Source: Agrocybe praecox (lineage: Eukaryota > Basidiomycota > Agaricomycetes > Agaricales > Agrocybaceae). From it: a stretch of DNA of 38,398 nt. The notes beneath the pieces were generated by a model. The model was not told the origin of the DNA, did not search any database, and saw only the letters and a list, made by a program, of their open reading frames with translations. Positions 9,731 to 20,243 of the stretch are shown piece by piece. The stretch is from NCBI GenBank assembly GCA_964017145.1, contig CAXHKQ010000035.1:1-38398 (forward strand), written 5' to 3'. The position numbers and the translations under genes were made by a program. Within the stretch, counting starts at the first letter, position 1. Each line of letters starts with the position of its first letter.

Positions 9731-11851
9731 TCAGATTTTCTTCGAAACAGGCTTGTATTTCTTTTTCAAGTTAGCAAAAATAATATAAGGGGAAGTATCC
9801 GAGTGAGTTGAAGTGCTAGAAAATAAATGAGAGTTGATAGATAAAGGGATACAAGTGTAGAATAATGTAGATACATCAAAAGAGGGAATAGATTGTGAGA
9901 TAGAAGGAATGTCCCAGTTACAAGCTGAAAAATAAGAGAGAGAAGATGTTATTGAGGAGTCTAGTTCTTGAATGGCACTAATGTGCATATGACCATCTAC
10001 AATCTCAAGTTTAAGCACCAGTTCTTGAGTGTAAGACTCTGGATTCTCTGCCTATGAAAATCCTCATCCCCTGAGCATATAAAACAAGGTGGTGCAGTTG
10101 GTACTGTAGAAGTACAACCCGAGTTTGGATCATGCACAGTGACGGTCTGATCTTCATTTCCAAAATTGCAAACTACACTCTCAGTAAGCATGTTCAAGGG
10201 GCAACCAAATAGGATGTCATATGCAGGCTCTCAGATGATATGAACTTGCATGTGAGTGTGACATTGCCTATGCAAAATAGGACATTCCGAGCAAGACCGA
10301 GAGTGAGATCTTCAGTTCTATTAGCTGATTGCATGTTGAGTATAATTGTGGGGTCATAGATGAGGGATAGTGCATAACAGGCAGCCTCAGACATAGCAAT
10401 AATTTGGCAATCAGGATCAAGAATGCACTCAATCTTCATTGAGTTGTCGACAATTGGAAAGATAGAACAAAGAGCTGCAAATTCCTTTGCAACAATAAGT
10501 TTGCTATGGTTGGGTCTTTCGCCCAGACCAAAAGACCTGTAGTACTGCTCAAACCAATCAGGAATAACAGTAGATTTATCAGGAGGACTGCAATGTTGGC
10601 TAGCTGTAATAGCTATAGATGTAGACATTGAGCTGATAGGATTGTGTAGACGATCCTGAGTCCTATTTTGCTTGAGCATGTTTGCTTGGACTTGTGGAGT
10701 TGGATTGATGTTCTGTTTAGGTGTGGTCACATCCCTGTACAGTGAGCAAATATCTGGAGCAATTGACAAGAGTTTGCACTGCGAGATAGTCACTTGAGCA
10801 TTGAGAGAGTGATTGTAAACAGTAGATATGATGTCTGGGCTTTGAATAGGTGGTTTGTTACAATATGCGGGCTCAGCTTTCTTCGGAGCATTCTTGTTTG
10901 GTGCAGCAACATTCCTGTGTTGAGAAAGAAGGTAGTTGGCATTCTGAGCATTCCTAAATGGACTTTCGGGCTTGTTATTGATGGAGGAAGAATAATTGGT
11001 CGATGTAAAGGAGTTGGAGGTATTAGAAGTTGATTGGGAAGTGTCTTGATAGGATGTAGATATAGATGGCACTTCAGTAATGCCTGAGGTTGATATCTCT
11101 TGATCTTCTTCAGGAGTTGTTGCCCTAGCTTTCTGAGCACAAGTACAAATATGAGGAACAAAACCAGGACACTGAGCACAAAGATTAAAGAGCTCAGCTT
11201 CCAATAAAGCAATCCAATAATCAGTAGTGAGTTGGTAGATAGGTTGAGACGAGTTTGAAGTCGATGTAGATGGTGTAGAGCTGTTGGTAGATGTATGTAT
11301 TGTTGGTAGATGAGATCGTGTGGAGCATAGTGCTAGCTGTAATAGAAGCTGTGGCGAGTTGTCCAGGATTCCTGCAATGCTGTTTGTTGATATAATCCTT
11401 GAGTAAGTTGCCTGGAATGTCTTGAGGTACAAAGGCACCTGTAGGTAATACAACCTCGCCTTCTGTATTTTGTTTGAGCTTCCCAGCATGACAATATTCT
11501 TCCACAAGATCACAGTTTTGAATGAAGCGGTCCTTCTCACAGAAGTTACAATATAGATCTCGAGTACCAGAGTCCAACAAGTTTGGATTTGCATGAGGAC
11601 AATTCTGAATGCTATTGATAGCCTCAATGATTGACTTGTTGAATTCTGTAAAGATAGAACTGATTTGCTCGGGTTTGGCAACTGCATCAAGACTAAAGGA
11701 TACTGAGAAAGAGGTGGCAGCAGTCATGACAGAAGAATGAGTGCCATGAAGCACAAAACAAGCTGAAGCTTGAACCTCTGAGATGTTGTATGGCTTGTCA
11801 GGAAAATGGTTGAGGAATTTGAGCTGTAGACCATTAGGAAAAATACTTTTT
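9731..11851 (-). pseudogene. Gypsy gag and aspartic protease, frameshifted
   Basis: The first part (11851-11221) keeps a Cys-rich motif (CNFCEKDRFIQNC) followed by GEVVLPTGAFVPQDIPG, a gag signature of fungal Gypsy elements. The usual zinc-knuckle histidine is replaced. A frame change near 11690-11221 leads into the 11690-10194 frame, a Ser/Thr/Pro-rich linker and then the protease domain ECILDPDCQIIAMSEAACYALSL..MQSANRTEDLTLGLARNV. The family's catalytic D-P-G appears as DPD here. A further frame change near 10197 continues the protease end (LTESVVCNFGNEDQTVTVHDPNSG). Non-functional remnant. Confidence 0.75.
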
Positions 11852-12626
11852 GCCCTGACTGCCCTAGACTCCCTGAGGGCAGTCAGGGCAGTCATGGTAT
11901 CCCAGGCTTCAGTCTAAGATATTTTCTTGCTCTAAGGGCATCCCAGGGCAGTCCAAGGTTCCTCAGGGCAGTTCAGGGCAGCACAGGAAACTCTGAAACT
12001 GGGTTAAATCTCTGTTATAACCAAGATTTACAGTACTATATCAGGATGTTTGATGCTATCTATTCATATCTATTATGCATCAAAAGGACTTTATCTCTAA
12101 ATCTCAAAGTGCTAAGTCATCTGACATGACTCTAATAGCACTTTTAAGTTTTGTTTGATTAGCACCCTATATGCTAGAGGACTACCAATCTTTTATTTAC
12201 TATTTGTTTGTATTTGAGGCTATAAAATTATATTAGTGAAGACCAAACATGTAAATAGAGGCAAGCAAAAGTCATGTGTTTGCATTTTGATCCCATCAAT
12301 TCTAACCATATTACTATTAATTAATATTTAAACATCTAAATAAATAATCTGGCAATTATCACACTGGTTAAATTCTATTCTGGATGTTAACAACTACTGT
12401 AGTTGAACCTATTATGAATAATGATGGTTATCAAGGATTGCTCAGGGTTCCCCAGGGTGCTCCAGGGCTGCTCAGGGTGTTGTAGAACTTCCTTAAGTGT
12501 ATTAAGAGGTAATAATGTTATCAGAGCTACTCAGGGCTACTCAGGGCTACTCAGGGCTATTCAAGACTCCTTAGGGTGCCACAGGACTCCTCTCCATTTT
12601 CTAACTTCCTCAAGGCTACCTAGGGC
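11852..12626 (+). mobile_element. NA-1-core element copy b with GGGCAGT/GGGCTACT subterminal repeats
   Basis: A 775-bp insertion splitting Gypsy gag: the frame ends in SSEKTLWP on one side and resumes with AKSIFPNGLQ on the other. The ends read GCCCTGACTGCCC and, inverted, GCCCTAGGTAGCC. The left 130 bp is full of CAGGGCAGT repeats and the right 210 bp of CTCAGGGCTACT repeats. The middle (12060-12300) is homologous to the NA-1 core (TTTGTTTGTATTTGAGGC, then GTAAATAGAGGCAAGCAAAA and TTTTGATCCCATCAA), although the ends differ from NA-1. No clear target duplication remains. No coding capacity. Confidence 0.65.
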
Positions 12627-12864
12627 CAAAGTGTTTTTTCTGATGAAACTGGTAGATCAGATGGTGAATAAAGGGGTGAAGTAGATGAATGTAGATTGTT
12701 ATGTGTAGCTTGAGAGTTGGGTATGAGGATAAAGAGAAAGTTGTCAGAAAGGTTATTGGAATTTTGGAATGCAGAAATGGGCTCATCACGAAGAGTTTGT
12801 TGACAAGTATGACATTGGTTTGAAGGCACAATGATTTAAGAAGCACCCTTGTGGTAGGCTTCAA
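12627..12864 (-). pseudogene. Gypsy gag, N-terminal piece
   Basis: Open minus-strand frames here encode a short stretch with CHTCQQTLRDEP and a Ser/Pro-rich end (LYSPSDLPVSSEKTLWP). It joins the main gag part across the 11852-12626 insertion. It is assigned to gag by position and by the resumption of the frame, not by a strong domain match. An in-frame stop sits upstream of the Cys pair. Confidence 0.5.
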
Positions 12865-13165
12865 AATGATATGCCATCGAGCCTCCTAGGTGCGAAACAA
12901 CAAAATAAAGATATAGAGCAATCATACACCAAGGGTACTCAATGTAGATAGCATAGATAGATGCAAGCATGCTTCTCTGGCTTCAAAACCAAGGTAAAAC
13001 AAAATAGCGGGGTGTAAGTGTAGATTGACACTTTGAACCACTCTGTAGCATGATAACAACAAGTAACAAGAGTTCTAGTTGCCTAGAACTATAGAAGATA
13101 TAATAAAGATCAGAACAAGACTGAATTCGAGTGGTAAAATGCAGTGTAGTATTATCTACAACATA
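12865..13165 (-). other. Gypsy leader or LTR part (tentative)
   Basis: No gene. By position this is upstream of gag on the minus strand and should be leader plus the end of the 5' LTR. The Tc1-like element is inserted at its right edge (TA at 13166-13167), so the continuation would be at 20995 onward, where the minus strand shows a TATAAAG box (about 21000-21012). A matching second LTR was not found, so this is an inference. Confidence 0.3.
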
Positions 13166-13167
13166 TA

Positions 13168-13387
13168 CAGTGAGGGACAAAACTGTTCGAATGTTTTTCA
13201 AAATTGAACTGTTGCACAAATGACTTGGCACTGGGTGGTCCAAATTGATTGAGAATTGGAGGCAAGGTAGGTTAGAATGTGAGTAACATATGACAATTTG
13301 TTTCATTACATAATCTTGTTTTATTCCCATGATATTAATATATTACTGGTACATGTACATTCAAACGGTTTTGTCCTTACTCTATAT
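13168..13387 (+). repeat. Tc1-like left terminal inverted repeat with internal inverted copy of the tip
   Basis: The arm begins CAGTGAGGGACAAAACTGTTCGAATGT and ends with a slightly diverged inverse of the same tip (ACATTCAAACGGTTTTGTCC at 13358-13377). Each arm therefore carries two transposase-site-like copies in opposite orientation. The right arm 20777-20992 mirrors this. Confidence 0.85.
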
Positions 13388-13939
13388 TGGGCACATAACT
13401 TTGTTTAATCAAAGCAAATAAGTACAAATAAAATCATGTGACTGCCTTAAAATATGTATATATACTCTGTGCCTAACCTCCAACTATTCCCCACATCAAA
13501 ACCTCTCTCAGACCCTCATGTGATCACTTACTTCTGCTCAACTCAATTGGGTTCTTGAACTGCTTGACAAAGGACTTTCTGGTCACTCTATCTCTACCAC
13601 CACTGGCATAAGTGTTGGTTCTATATCCAAGATCTGATCCAAACACAGATTATCAACTTTCAAAGCTACTGGTGGCCGTCCATGCAAGCTTTCTCCTACC
13701 GATACCCATTATGCTGTTCGTCTTATCACCTCTCAGAGCACTCCATAGAGTTGGTATGAAGGCTGTGACAAAGCAAAAACGACCATTCCTCTCCAAAAGG
13801 CATAGGAGGATGTGGATGGACTATGCAGAAGCACACAAACACTGGACAGTGGATGACTGGAAGAGGGTCTGCTGGACAGATGAGACCAAAATCAATCATT
13901 TGGGGTCAGATGAGAAGAGGTGGGTGTGGAAAAGGGAAG

Positions 13940-13950
13940 GAGAGGGGTTG
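13940..13950. repeat. LINE-1 target site duplication, left copy
   Basis: GAGAGGGGTTG, 11 bp, is repeated exactly at 20241-20251 directly after the poly(A) tail. Removing the LINE and one copy restores an in-frame transposase. Confidence 0.93.
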
Positions 13951-14114
13951 GGACGCTCCTTGATCTGCTACCACGACCACGACCTTTTTTCCCACGCCTA
14001 GCAAGGCAAGGAAACGAAGGAAAGGTTCAAGTACAGCACAAGTAAGAGTAGAAATACATCGCACAACCAACCTACATACACCCTAATCTCATACCATAAC
14101 ACACTACTGCTACT

Positions 14115-15914
14115 ATGAACGTCGGAAAAGCAACGCAGAAGCTGACATCCAGCAACAAAACTGAACTAGTCAAAGCCTCCCAAGCCACATTCAAAGACAA
14201 AAATGCTGCCATAGAATGGCTCATAAAAAATGCATTACTCGTAAAGGGAGAAAGAATAATCACCGCGACCCTTTCGTCTGCCCTTCTATGGCTCGCAGGC
14301 GGAGGCATCACGACTCCACAGACATGGATCAATGGCATGAGAGCCGTAGCACTATGTCTGGAAGGAATACAGCAAGACAACACACTCACCGAACTCGCAG
14401 AATCTGCCAAGGACAAATTAACAGCTCTCACAAATGACGCAGCAGACAACTTGGCCAACCTAGCAGAAAACACCATCAAGACAATCACAGAAAAAGGAGA
14501 CCAAAGACAACTGAACAGCAAGAACGATAACACGGCAGACGCCACTTCCAGCCAACCTCAACACACATACGCTAGCGCCGTACGATCGAGACCTACCGAG
14601 ACGAACCAACCAAATAAGGAGGAGTGGGTGAGAGAGGAGATAGCAATGAGAGAAAAGAAAAGGGCGAAACAAATCTTGATTGACGGAATCGAAGGGACAG
14701 CAAACGCAACCAACGGGCTCAAAGCTGCCGAGATAGTAGAAAAAGCAAACTTAGCCTGGGAGAACTGCATAGACAAAGTCGACGAAATACACGGAGGAGG
14801 AACAATCGATAAACCAAACAACACCCGCTTCGTAGCAGCGCGCACCTTACCCAACGGAGGAGTCCTACTCGAAATGACATCAGAAGACGGCCCTCAATGG
14901 CTCACCCATCCAGACGCCAAAACTAGTTTTGAAGAAAACTTTGGCGGTTCAGCTAAGATTAAAGAATGCATGCACAATATATTAATTGAATTCATCTCTA
15001 CAGACCTCAAAGACGTTTTGGAAGACAGAAGTCAGAAGATAGAAGCTGATAACAGGTACGACAACGACACCATCGAGAAGATACGCTGGATGCGAGACCC
15101 AAAGAAGAGCTGGAACACACAGCAGACACATGCACATGCCATCCTCACGACAAAAGACAGAGCCATTGCAAACATCATCATAAAGGACGGCATCATAATC
15201 GATGGACACAGACACAAAGCAAGAAAACTCGAAGACGATCCAAGACGGTGCTACAAATGCCAAATCATCGACGCAAGGCATACGGCCCCACACTGTACAG
15301 CAAAGGAAGTATGTGCTAACTGCTGCTCAACCCAACACACTACAGGAAACTGCAACACTCCGAAAGAAAAATATGCATGCGCAAGCTGCGCCCTCGCAAA
15401 ACAACCCTACAACCATGCTTCATGGAGCCGCCAATGCCCGGCCTTCATCTTCCAGCAACAACGCATGAGAGACCGATACCCCGAGAACCACTACCGCTTC
15501 TATCCGGAACAGGATAAGCCATGGACATGGACCTTAAAGAAGGACGCAGCCGGTCAACTTACCTTCGCAGATAGATGGGTCGGGAACTACGACAGAAATC
15601 GACACCACAACATCCTTCAACACCAACAGCAACACCAACAGCAGGACAACGGATACACACAGAGGCCACCAAGGATACACACTGACACCTACATTCCACA
15701 ACCGCAAACCGACACCTACATCCCGCAATACAGCAGCAGCTACATGTCGAACAGAAATAGCAGCGGACACCGCACCCAAGATCAAAGCAAATCCAGAGGA
15801 CGAACAAAAGAAAAAACACCCACGCAAACAAAACTCCCGGGATCCTGGGCGAGAAGCAGATCAACAACCACCAATGAAAGAAGGCCCGCCACCTCCCAAC
15901 AGTCCTACGCATGA
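14115..15914 (+). CDS. LINE-1 ORF1: nucleic-acid-binding zinc-knuckle protein
   Basis: 599 residues. The N-terminal half is helical and alanine- and lysine-rich without a named domain. Residues about 378-445 hold a cluster of zinc knuckles: CYKCQIIDARHTAPHC (C-x2-C-x6-H-x4-C), CANCCSTQHTTGNC (C-x2-C-x4-H-x4-C) and a third, CASC..H..C. This arrangement is typical of LINE ORF1/Gag proteins that bind the element RNA. The C-terminal 130 residues are rich in Gln, His, Arg and Pro (HQQQHQQQ near 505-512). The ATG at 14115 is the first in frame after the leader. The stop TGA (15912-15914) overlaps the ORF2 start in ATGA, implying coupled translation. The frame is intact. Confidence 0.92.
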   Translation: MNVGKATQKLTSSNKTELVKASQATFKDKNAAIEWLIKNALLVKGERIITATLSSALLWLAGGGITTPQTWINGMRAVALCLEGIQQDNTLTELAESAKDKLTALTNDAADNLANLAENTIKTITEKGDQRQLNSKNDNTADATSSQPQHTYASAVRSRPTETNQPNKEEWVREEIAMREKKRAKQILIDGIEGTANATNGLKAAEIVEKANLAWENCIDKVDEIHGGGTIDKPNNTRFVAARTLPNGGVLLEMTSEDGPQWLTHPDAKTSFEENFGGSAKIKECMHNILIEFISTDLKDVLEDRSQKIEADNRYDNDTIEKIRWMRDPKKSWNTQQTHAHAILTTKDRAIANIIIKDGIIIDGHRHKARKLEDDPRRCYKCQIIDARHTAPHCTAKEVCANCCSTQHTTGNCNTPKEKYACASCALAKQPYNHASWSRQCPAFIFQQQRMRDRYPENHYRFYPEQDKPWTWTLKKDAAGQLTFADRWVGNYDRNRHHNILQHQQQHQQQDNGYTQRPPRIHTDTYIPQPQTDTYIPQYSSSYMSNRNSSGHRTQDQSKSRGRTKEKTPTQTKLPGSWARSRSTTTNERRPATSQQSYA

Positions 15915-18900
15915 ACCGAGACAACACAACGCAAATCAAGATCTGGCAACAAAATACACGAAAATCACCGCCCGCCTTACTAACCACTCTACACACAGTA
16001 CCAGAAGACACCGACATCATTTGCTTTCAAGAACCCAGTCTCAACTTCTTAGGCTATACCACAGCGACGCTCGGGTGGCATCCAATATACCCAACTGGCA
16101 CAAAACACGGAGAAAACCAGGAAACGCCCCCACGATCCATTATCATGGTCAACAGATGCCTATCCACCAACAACTGGACACAAATCGATATTCCAAACCC
16201 CGACATCACGGCCGTGCAGATTAAAGGACCTAGAGGAATTATCAACATCTACAACATCTACAACAATTGTGAAGACAACACCGCAACAATCGCACTACGA
16301 CAACATCTACTACAGAGGGAAAGAAGCGGAGACCGAACAGTACCCGGAATCACACAAGCAGACATATGGCTAGGTGATTTCAACAGACATCACCCCATGT
16401 GGGAAGACGCCAGCAACGACAGGCTCTTTACCCGGGCAGAATTAGAGAAAGCTGAGTCACTCCTACATATGCTAGCTGAACACAACATGCAGATGATCCT
16501 CCCCAAAGATCTGCCAACAATTATCAACTCCCGGCAAAACTATACTAGACCAGACAATGTATTCGCCTCGCCAGAAATAGAAGACTGGGTAATTGAATGC
16601 AGACCCATTGAGGAAGAAAGACCGCCAACAGCCGATCACTTCCCTATCATAACCACTATCGAATTCCCGACAGAGATGGCCCCTCAGGAACTCAAGAGGA
16701 ATTACCGAGAAACCGACTGGACTGCCTTTGCAGAAGAACTGAACCACCAACTACGACAAATTCCAGACCCCATACGGCTTCAAACCAAAGAAGAATTAGA
16801 GCAAGCATTAGACCACCTCAAGCACGCCATACAGAACACAGCAGAGAAATATGTCCCACAGAAAAACCCTACACCATACTCCAAACGGTGGTGGACCAAG
16901 GAACTTACGCAATCTCGCAACAATGTTCGAAAGCTCATCGGACTAGCAGCAAGGAGAAAAACCAACCCACACCACCCAGCACACGAAGAGGCACGCAAAG
17001 CAAGGAACGAGTACACAGACCTCTTAAAGAAAACCAAAGATGACCACTGGAACGACTGGATCAACAGCGTTGACAGTACCAACCTATGGAACACACACCG
17101 CTACATCACCTCAGCACCAACTGATGGGGGACGTACGAGAATCCCAGCTCTGAAGAAAGAGAACCCCAATGGCACCACCACCGAAATCAAAGACAACGAA
17201 GAGAAAAGCAAGATCCTCCACAAAACCTTCTTTTTCGACCCGCCAGAAGACACGGGAATTGACCCAGACTATAACTACCCACCCGCAGCCTTCAACTTTG
17301 AACACGTAACAAAAGAACAAATTATACGCAACACAAAGAAACTCAAACCGTATAAGACACCAGGTATGAGCGACATCTCAAACTCAGTACTGACACACTG
17401 CTCCACACAGCTCGCACCCTACCTCGAAAAGATCTATCAAGCAACATTCGACACTGGACACTACCCCAAACGCTGGAGAACATACACCACTGTGGTAATT
17501 AGAAAACAAGGTAAAAAGGACTATAAGTCAGCAAGCGCCTACCAACCAATTGCACTGCTCGATGTCATCGCCAAACTACTCTCCGCCTGCATCAAAGAAA
17601 CCCTGGAACACCACACCGAAAGGCTCCAACTCCTACCACAACACCAATACGGCGGAAGACCAGGCTGCACCACAACTGACTCCCTACACACCCTAATCAA
17701 ATTCACCAAAGACGCCTGGAGGAAAGGCGAAGAAGTAGTCGCAGTATTCATGGACGTCAAAGGCGCATACCCAAACACAGTTGTACCGTGCCTCTTACAC
17801 GACATGAGGAAACGTGGGATTCACGAGAAATACACCAATTGGATGAAAAACAAAATGACCGACAGAGAAACAGTAATAAAATTCGACGACTACACATCTT
17901 CACCCATACCCATCAACAACGGACTGGACCAAGGATGCTGCCTTGCTACGTTCTCGTATAGGTTTTACAACGCAGACCAGATACAAGCATCAGAAGGCAA
18001 GAAAAAAGAATTAGCAACCAATTACGCAGACGACGCAATTGCAGCCACAGCAGGCAAGACACTCGAAGAAGCCAAACAGAGGATGTCGGTCATGTTCCAC
18101 AGAGAAAGCGGGCCGTCAGAATGGGCTAAGAGTCACTTCTCCACATACGAGTATCATAAATTTGCAGTCATGACACTAACACGGAAATTACAGATTGACC
18201 CAGAAAACCCCCGAAAACGCAAGAAACAAGAAGCAATAACCATCAACCTGGATGGACAGAATATAACCTCAATCGACAGCCACAAATTTCTAGGTGTTGT
18301 CATAGACAACGAACTCCGGTTTAAGAAACACGCAACCTACGCACTCGAGAAGGGCACGAAGTTAATCCACCAAATACGCAGACTCTCAAAGAATGCAAGA
18401 GGTATGCAAGGAGAATACACCAGAAGGCTGTATTACACAAGCGTAACCCCAAGCATGCTGTACGCAGCCGATATCTGGTGCCCACCGACAGCCAGGAAAC
18501 CTGATGGACAAAGACAAAAGAATATGACTGGAGTTATAGCAAAACTAGAATCAGTTCAAAGGAAGGCAGCCCTACAGACCACTGGAGCGCTAAGAACCAC
18601 CCCCACCGATCTCCTATTCGCTCACGCTGACATGACACCTATTAGATTCCAAATCACCAGGATATGCCAAGCCTCGGCACTACGAATGGCCACCCTCCCC
18701 CCGACGCACCCTCTCAACAAAAACATCCAGTCAGCCAAAACCCGAATCCCCAAGAAACACCCAGCACCGTTACACTTAGTAATGAATATGTCGAAAATCA
18801 CAAAAGGAAGGATAGAACCCATACCCATCATCCCAAGAGATCCGAAATGGACACCCAGCATCACCCCGCACATAGCCAAAACACGCGAGGATGCAATCAA

Positions 18901-19387
18901 AGTCGATTGGGAAGACAAAAGCGACATCATCATCTATATGGATGGATCAGGCTTAAACGACAACATCGGAGCAGCCGCAATCCTATACCATGGGATAAGA
19001 CCAGCCAAAATCGCCCGTTACCACCTCGGACCAAGTACCCAACACACTGTTTTCGAAGGGGAAGGAGTCGGTCAGCTTCTTGGGTTACATCTGCTGGAAG
19101 ACAAAGTGGCCACGCTAAGAAACCAGAACACAACAGTCAGCATCGCAGTTGATAACCAAGCATCGTTGCAATGCCACGGATGCAGGGAGAGACAACCGGG
19201 CGCAAACATCATCGAAGAAATCCAAAAAACCCACGACAAGATAAAGAAAAAATATCCCAACATCACTATCAAGTTCAGATGGGTTCCGGGCCATGAAGAC
19301 ATTCCCAGAAGCGACGAGGTGGATAAGCATGCGAAGAAAGCCACCGAGGGACGACACAAAACAAAGGCCACCCCAAAGGCATCCTAA
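15911..19387 (+). CDS. LINE-1 ORF2: endonuclease, reverse transcriptase, RNase H
   Basis: 1158 residues in this frame. The AP-type endonuclease (residues about 1-240) shows IWQQNTRKS, ICFQEPSLN, WLGDFNRHHPMWE and TADHFPI, giving the catalytic Asn, Glu, Asp and His. The reverse transcriptase (about 470-760) shows YQPIALLDVIAKL, VFMDVKGAYP, INNGLDQGC and the active-site NYADDA near residue 705. The RNase H (about 1005-1145) shows IYMDGSG, VFEGEGVG, AVDNQAS and WVPGHEDIPRSDEVDKHAKKA. It makes cDNA by target-primed reverse transcription. The frame ends at a TAA (19385-19387), while the usual C-terminal domain continues in the -1 frame, so this copy probably lacks full activity unless frameshifting occurs. 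The start overlaps the ORF1 stop. Confidence 0.92.
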   Translation: MNRDNTTQIKIWQQNTRKSPPALLTTLHTVPEDTDIICFQEPSLNFLGYTTATLGWHPIYPTGTKHGENQETPPRSIIMVNRCLSTNNWTQIDIPNPDITAVQIKGPRGIINIYNIYNNCEDNTATIALRQHLLQRERSGDRTVPGITQADIWLGDFNRHHPMWEDASNDRLFTRAELEKAESLLHMLAEHNMQMILPKDLPTIINSRQNYTRPDNVFASPEIEDWVIECRPIEEERPPTADHFPIITTIEFPTEMAPQELKRNYRETDWTAFAEELNHQLRQIPDPIRLQTKEELEQALDHLKHAIQNTAEKYVPQKNPTPYSKRWWTKELTQSRNNVRKLIGLAARRKTNPHHPAHEEARKARNEYTDLLKKTKDDHWNDWINSVDSTNLWNTHRYITSAPTDGGRTRIPALKKENPNGTTTEIKDNEEKSKILHKTFFFDPPEDTGIDPDYNYPPAAFNFEHVTKEQIIRNTKKLKPYKTPGMSDISNSVLTHCSTQLAPYLEKIYQATFDTGHYPKRWRTYTTVVIRKQGKKDYKSASAYQPIALLDVIAKLLSACIKETLEHHTERLQLLPQHQYGGRPGCTTTDSLHTLIKFTKDAWRKGEEVVAVFMDVKGAYPNTVVPCLLHDMRKRGIHEKYTNWMKNKMTDRETVIKFDDYTSSPIPINNGLDQGCCLATFSYRFYNADQIQASEGKKKELATNYADDAIAATAGKTLEEAKQRMSVMFHRESGPSEWAKSHFSTYEYHKFAVMTLTRKLQIDPENPRKRKKQEAITINLDGQNITSIDSHKFLGVVIDNELRFKKHATYALEKGTKLIHQIRRLSKNARGMQGEYTRRLYYTSVTPSMLYAADIWCPPTARKPDGQRQKNMTGVIAKLESVQRKAALQTTGALRTTPTDLLFAHADMTPIRFQITRICQASALRMATLPPTHPLNKNIQSAKTRIPKKHPAPLHLVMNMSKITKGRIEPIPIIPRDPKWTPSITPHIAKTREDAIKVDWEDKSDIIIYMDGSGLNDNIGAAAILYHGIRPAKIARYHLGPSTQHTVFEGEGVGQLLGLHLLEDKVATLRNQNTTVSIAVDNQASLQCHGCRERQPGANIIEEIQKTHDKIKKKYPNITIKFRWVPGHEDIPRSDEVDKHAKKATEGRHKTKATPKAS

Positions 19388-19887
19388 AAAAGGAACTACC
19401 AACAAACAAGGCAGCAGCGAGGCAAGAAATGAATCGGAAACTCAAAGCAAAACATATCAGGGAGTGCAAGAACTCACCCAGATTCGAGAAAATGCAGGAC
19501 ATCGACCCCAACATGCCCTCGGCATCATTCCGCAAAATTTGCAAGAAAATACCACGCCGAAGTGCCAGCCTCTTGATGCAGCTACAAGTCGAACACATCC
19601 CACTACAGGCATACCTGCACCGCTTCAAATTGACGGACACACCTATATGTCAGCAATGCAACCGAGACCCAGAGACAGTAAGACACTACCTCAAACATTG
19701 CGCAGCTTATGACAAGCAGAGGAGAGAACTAAAAAGAGTCCTTGGCCCGGGAAAAGACGTCAGCACAGCACTCCTTAATGACACAGAAGCCATACGAAAC
19801 CTATTCGCTTTCATCAAAGACACCCATCGCTTTGACGAATCCCACGGCGATGTTGAACTCCCTCCACTGCCGCCGGAAGAAATATGA
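19381..19887 (+). pseudogene. LINE-1 ORF2 C-terminal zinc-knuckle domain, in the -1 frame
   Basis: The frame from about 19360 to 19887 reads ILKKELPTNKAAARQEMNRKLK and goes on to a conserved LINE C-terminal domain with ICQQCNRDPETVRHYLKHC (C-x2-C-x8-H-x4-C) and ends PPLPPEEI. In related LINEs this domain directly follows RNase H in one protein. Here it is one frame back (-1) from ORF2. The shift must lie within about 19350-19385, a stretch with ACAAAAC, CCCC and AAA runs. A one-base insertion is the simplest explanation; a programmed shift is the alternative. Confidence 0.8.
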
Positions 19888-20211
19888 ACAACACGAATGA
19901 CAGCAACTCTCGGCCCACACATGGTGTACCATAAAACTTCAACTTCTTGTATATATTCTTTATTCTGTATATATCTTTACTAGACTACACACCATACACT
20001 AGACACATAGTAATACGAACATAATATAATTACTTACCCTAGTCAGTAGCATACCTACCTCATAACAATGCTTGCTCTGCAAGCCCGAGCTCTCCAAAGG
20101 AGGCCCACTGCAGTCGTAGAGTCAGCCACAACACTTGGACATTTTATATAGAGATCTCGTAGATAGCTGTCCTACATAAGGCCCGGCCTCAATGGACGAT
20201 AAATGTGATTC

Positions 20212-20240
<29 letters not shown>
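19888..20240 (+). other. LINE-1 3' untranslated region and poly(A) tail
   Basis: Non-coding, AT-rich, ending with GATAAATGTGATTC and then 29 A residues (20212-20240) directly before the target duplication. Confidence 0.85.

Positions 20241-20243
<3 letters not shown>

Larger units (their letters stand above)
7739..12864 (-). mobile_element. Ty3/Gypsy retrotransposon remnant
   Basis: Read on the minus strand the order is gag (12864-10500), aspartic protease (about 10500-10030), reverse transcriptase (9598-8902), RNase H (8760-8143) and the start of the integrase (about 7926-7739). This is the Ty3/Gypsy order, with integrase after RNase H. The integrase is cut at 7739 by the lone Tc1 arm and its remainder is not in the window. 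Gag is interrupted at 11852-12626 by a non-autonomous element. Frames are broken in many places, so it cannot encode functional proteins. No pair of LTRs could be verified. Confidence 0.8.
13951..20240 (+). mobile_element. Full-length Tad1-like LINE (LINE-1)
   Basis: The 6290-bp element has a 164-bp 5' leader, two long ORFs overlapping by ATGA, a third frame holding the ORF2 C-terminus, a 3' untranslated region (about 19888-20211) and a 29-A tail (20212-20240). It is flanked by the perfect 11-bp duplication GAGAGGGGTTG. Endonuclease, reverse transcriptase, RNase H and the zinc-knuckle ORF1 fit the fungal Tad1-like group. Sequence quality and the perfect duplication suggest it is among the youngest insertions in the window. 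Confidence 0.92.

Noticed and set aside
12843..12865. Primer-binding site starting TGG before Gypsy gag
   Set aside because: The sequence after TGG does not resemble the complement of a tRNA 3' end (no GGTTCGA complement), so it is not called.
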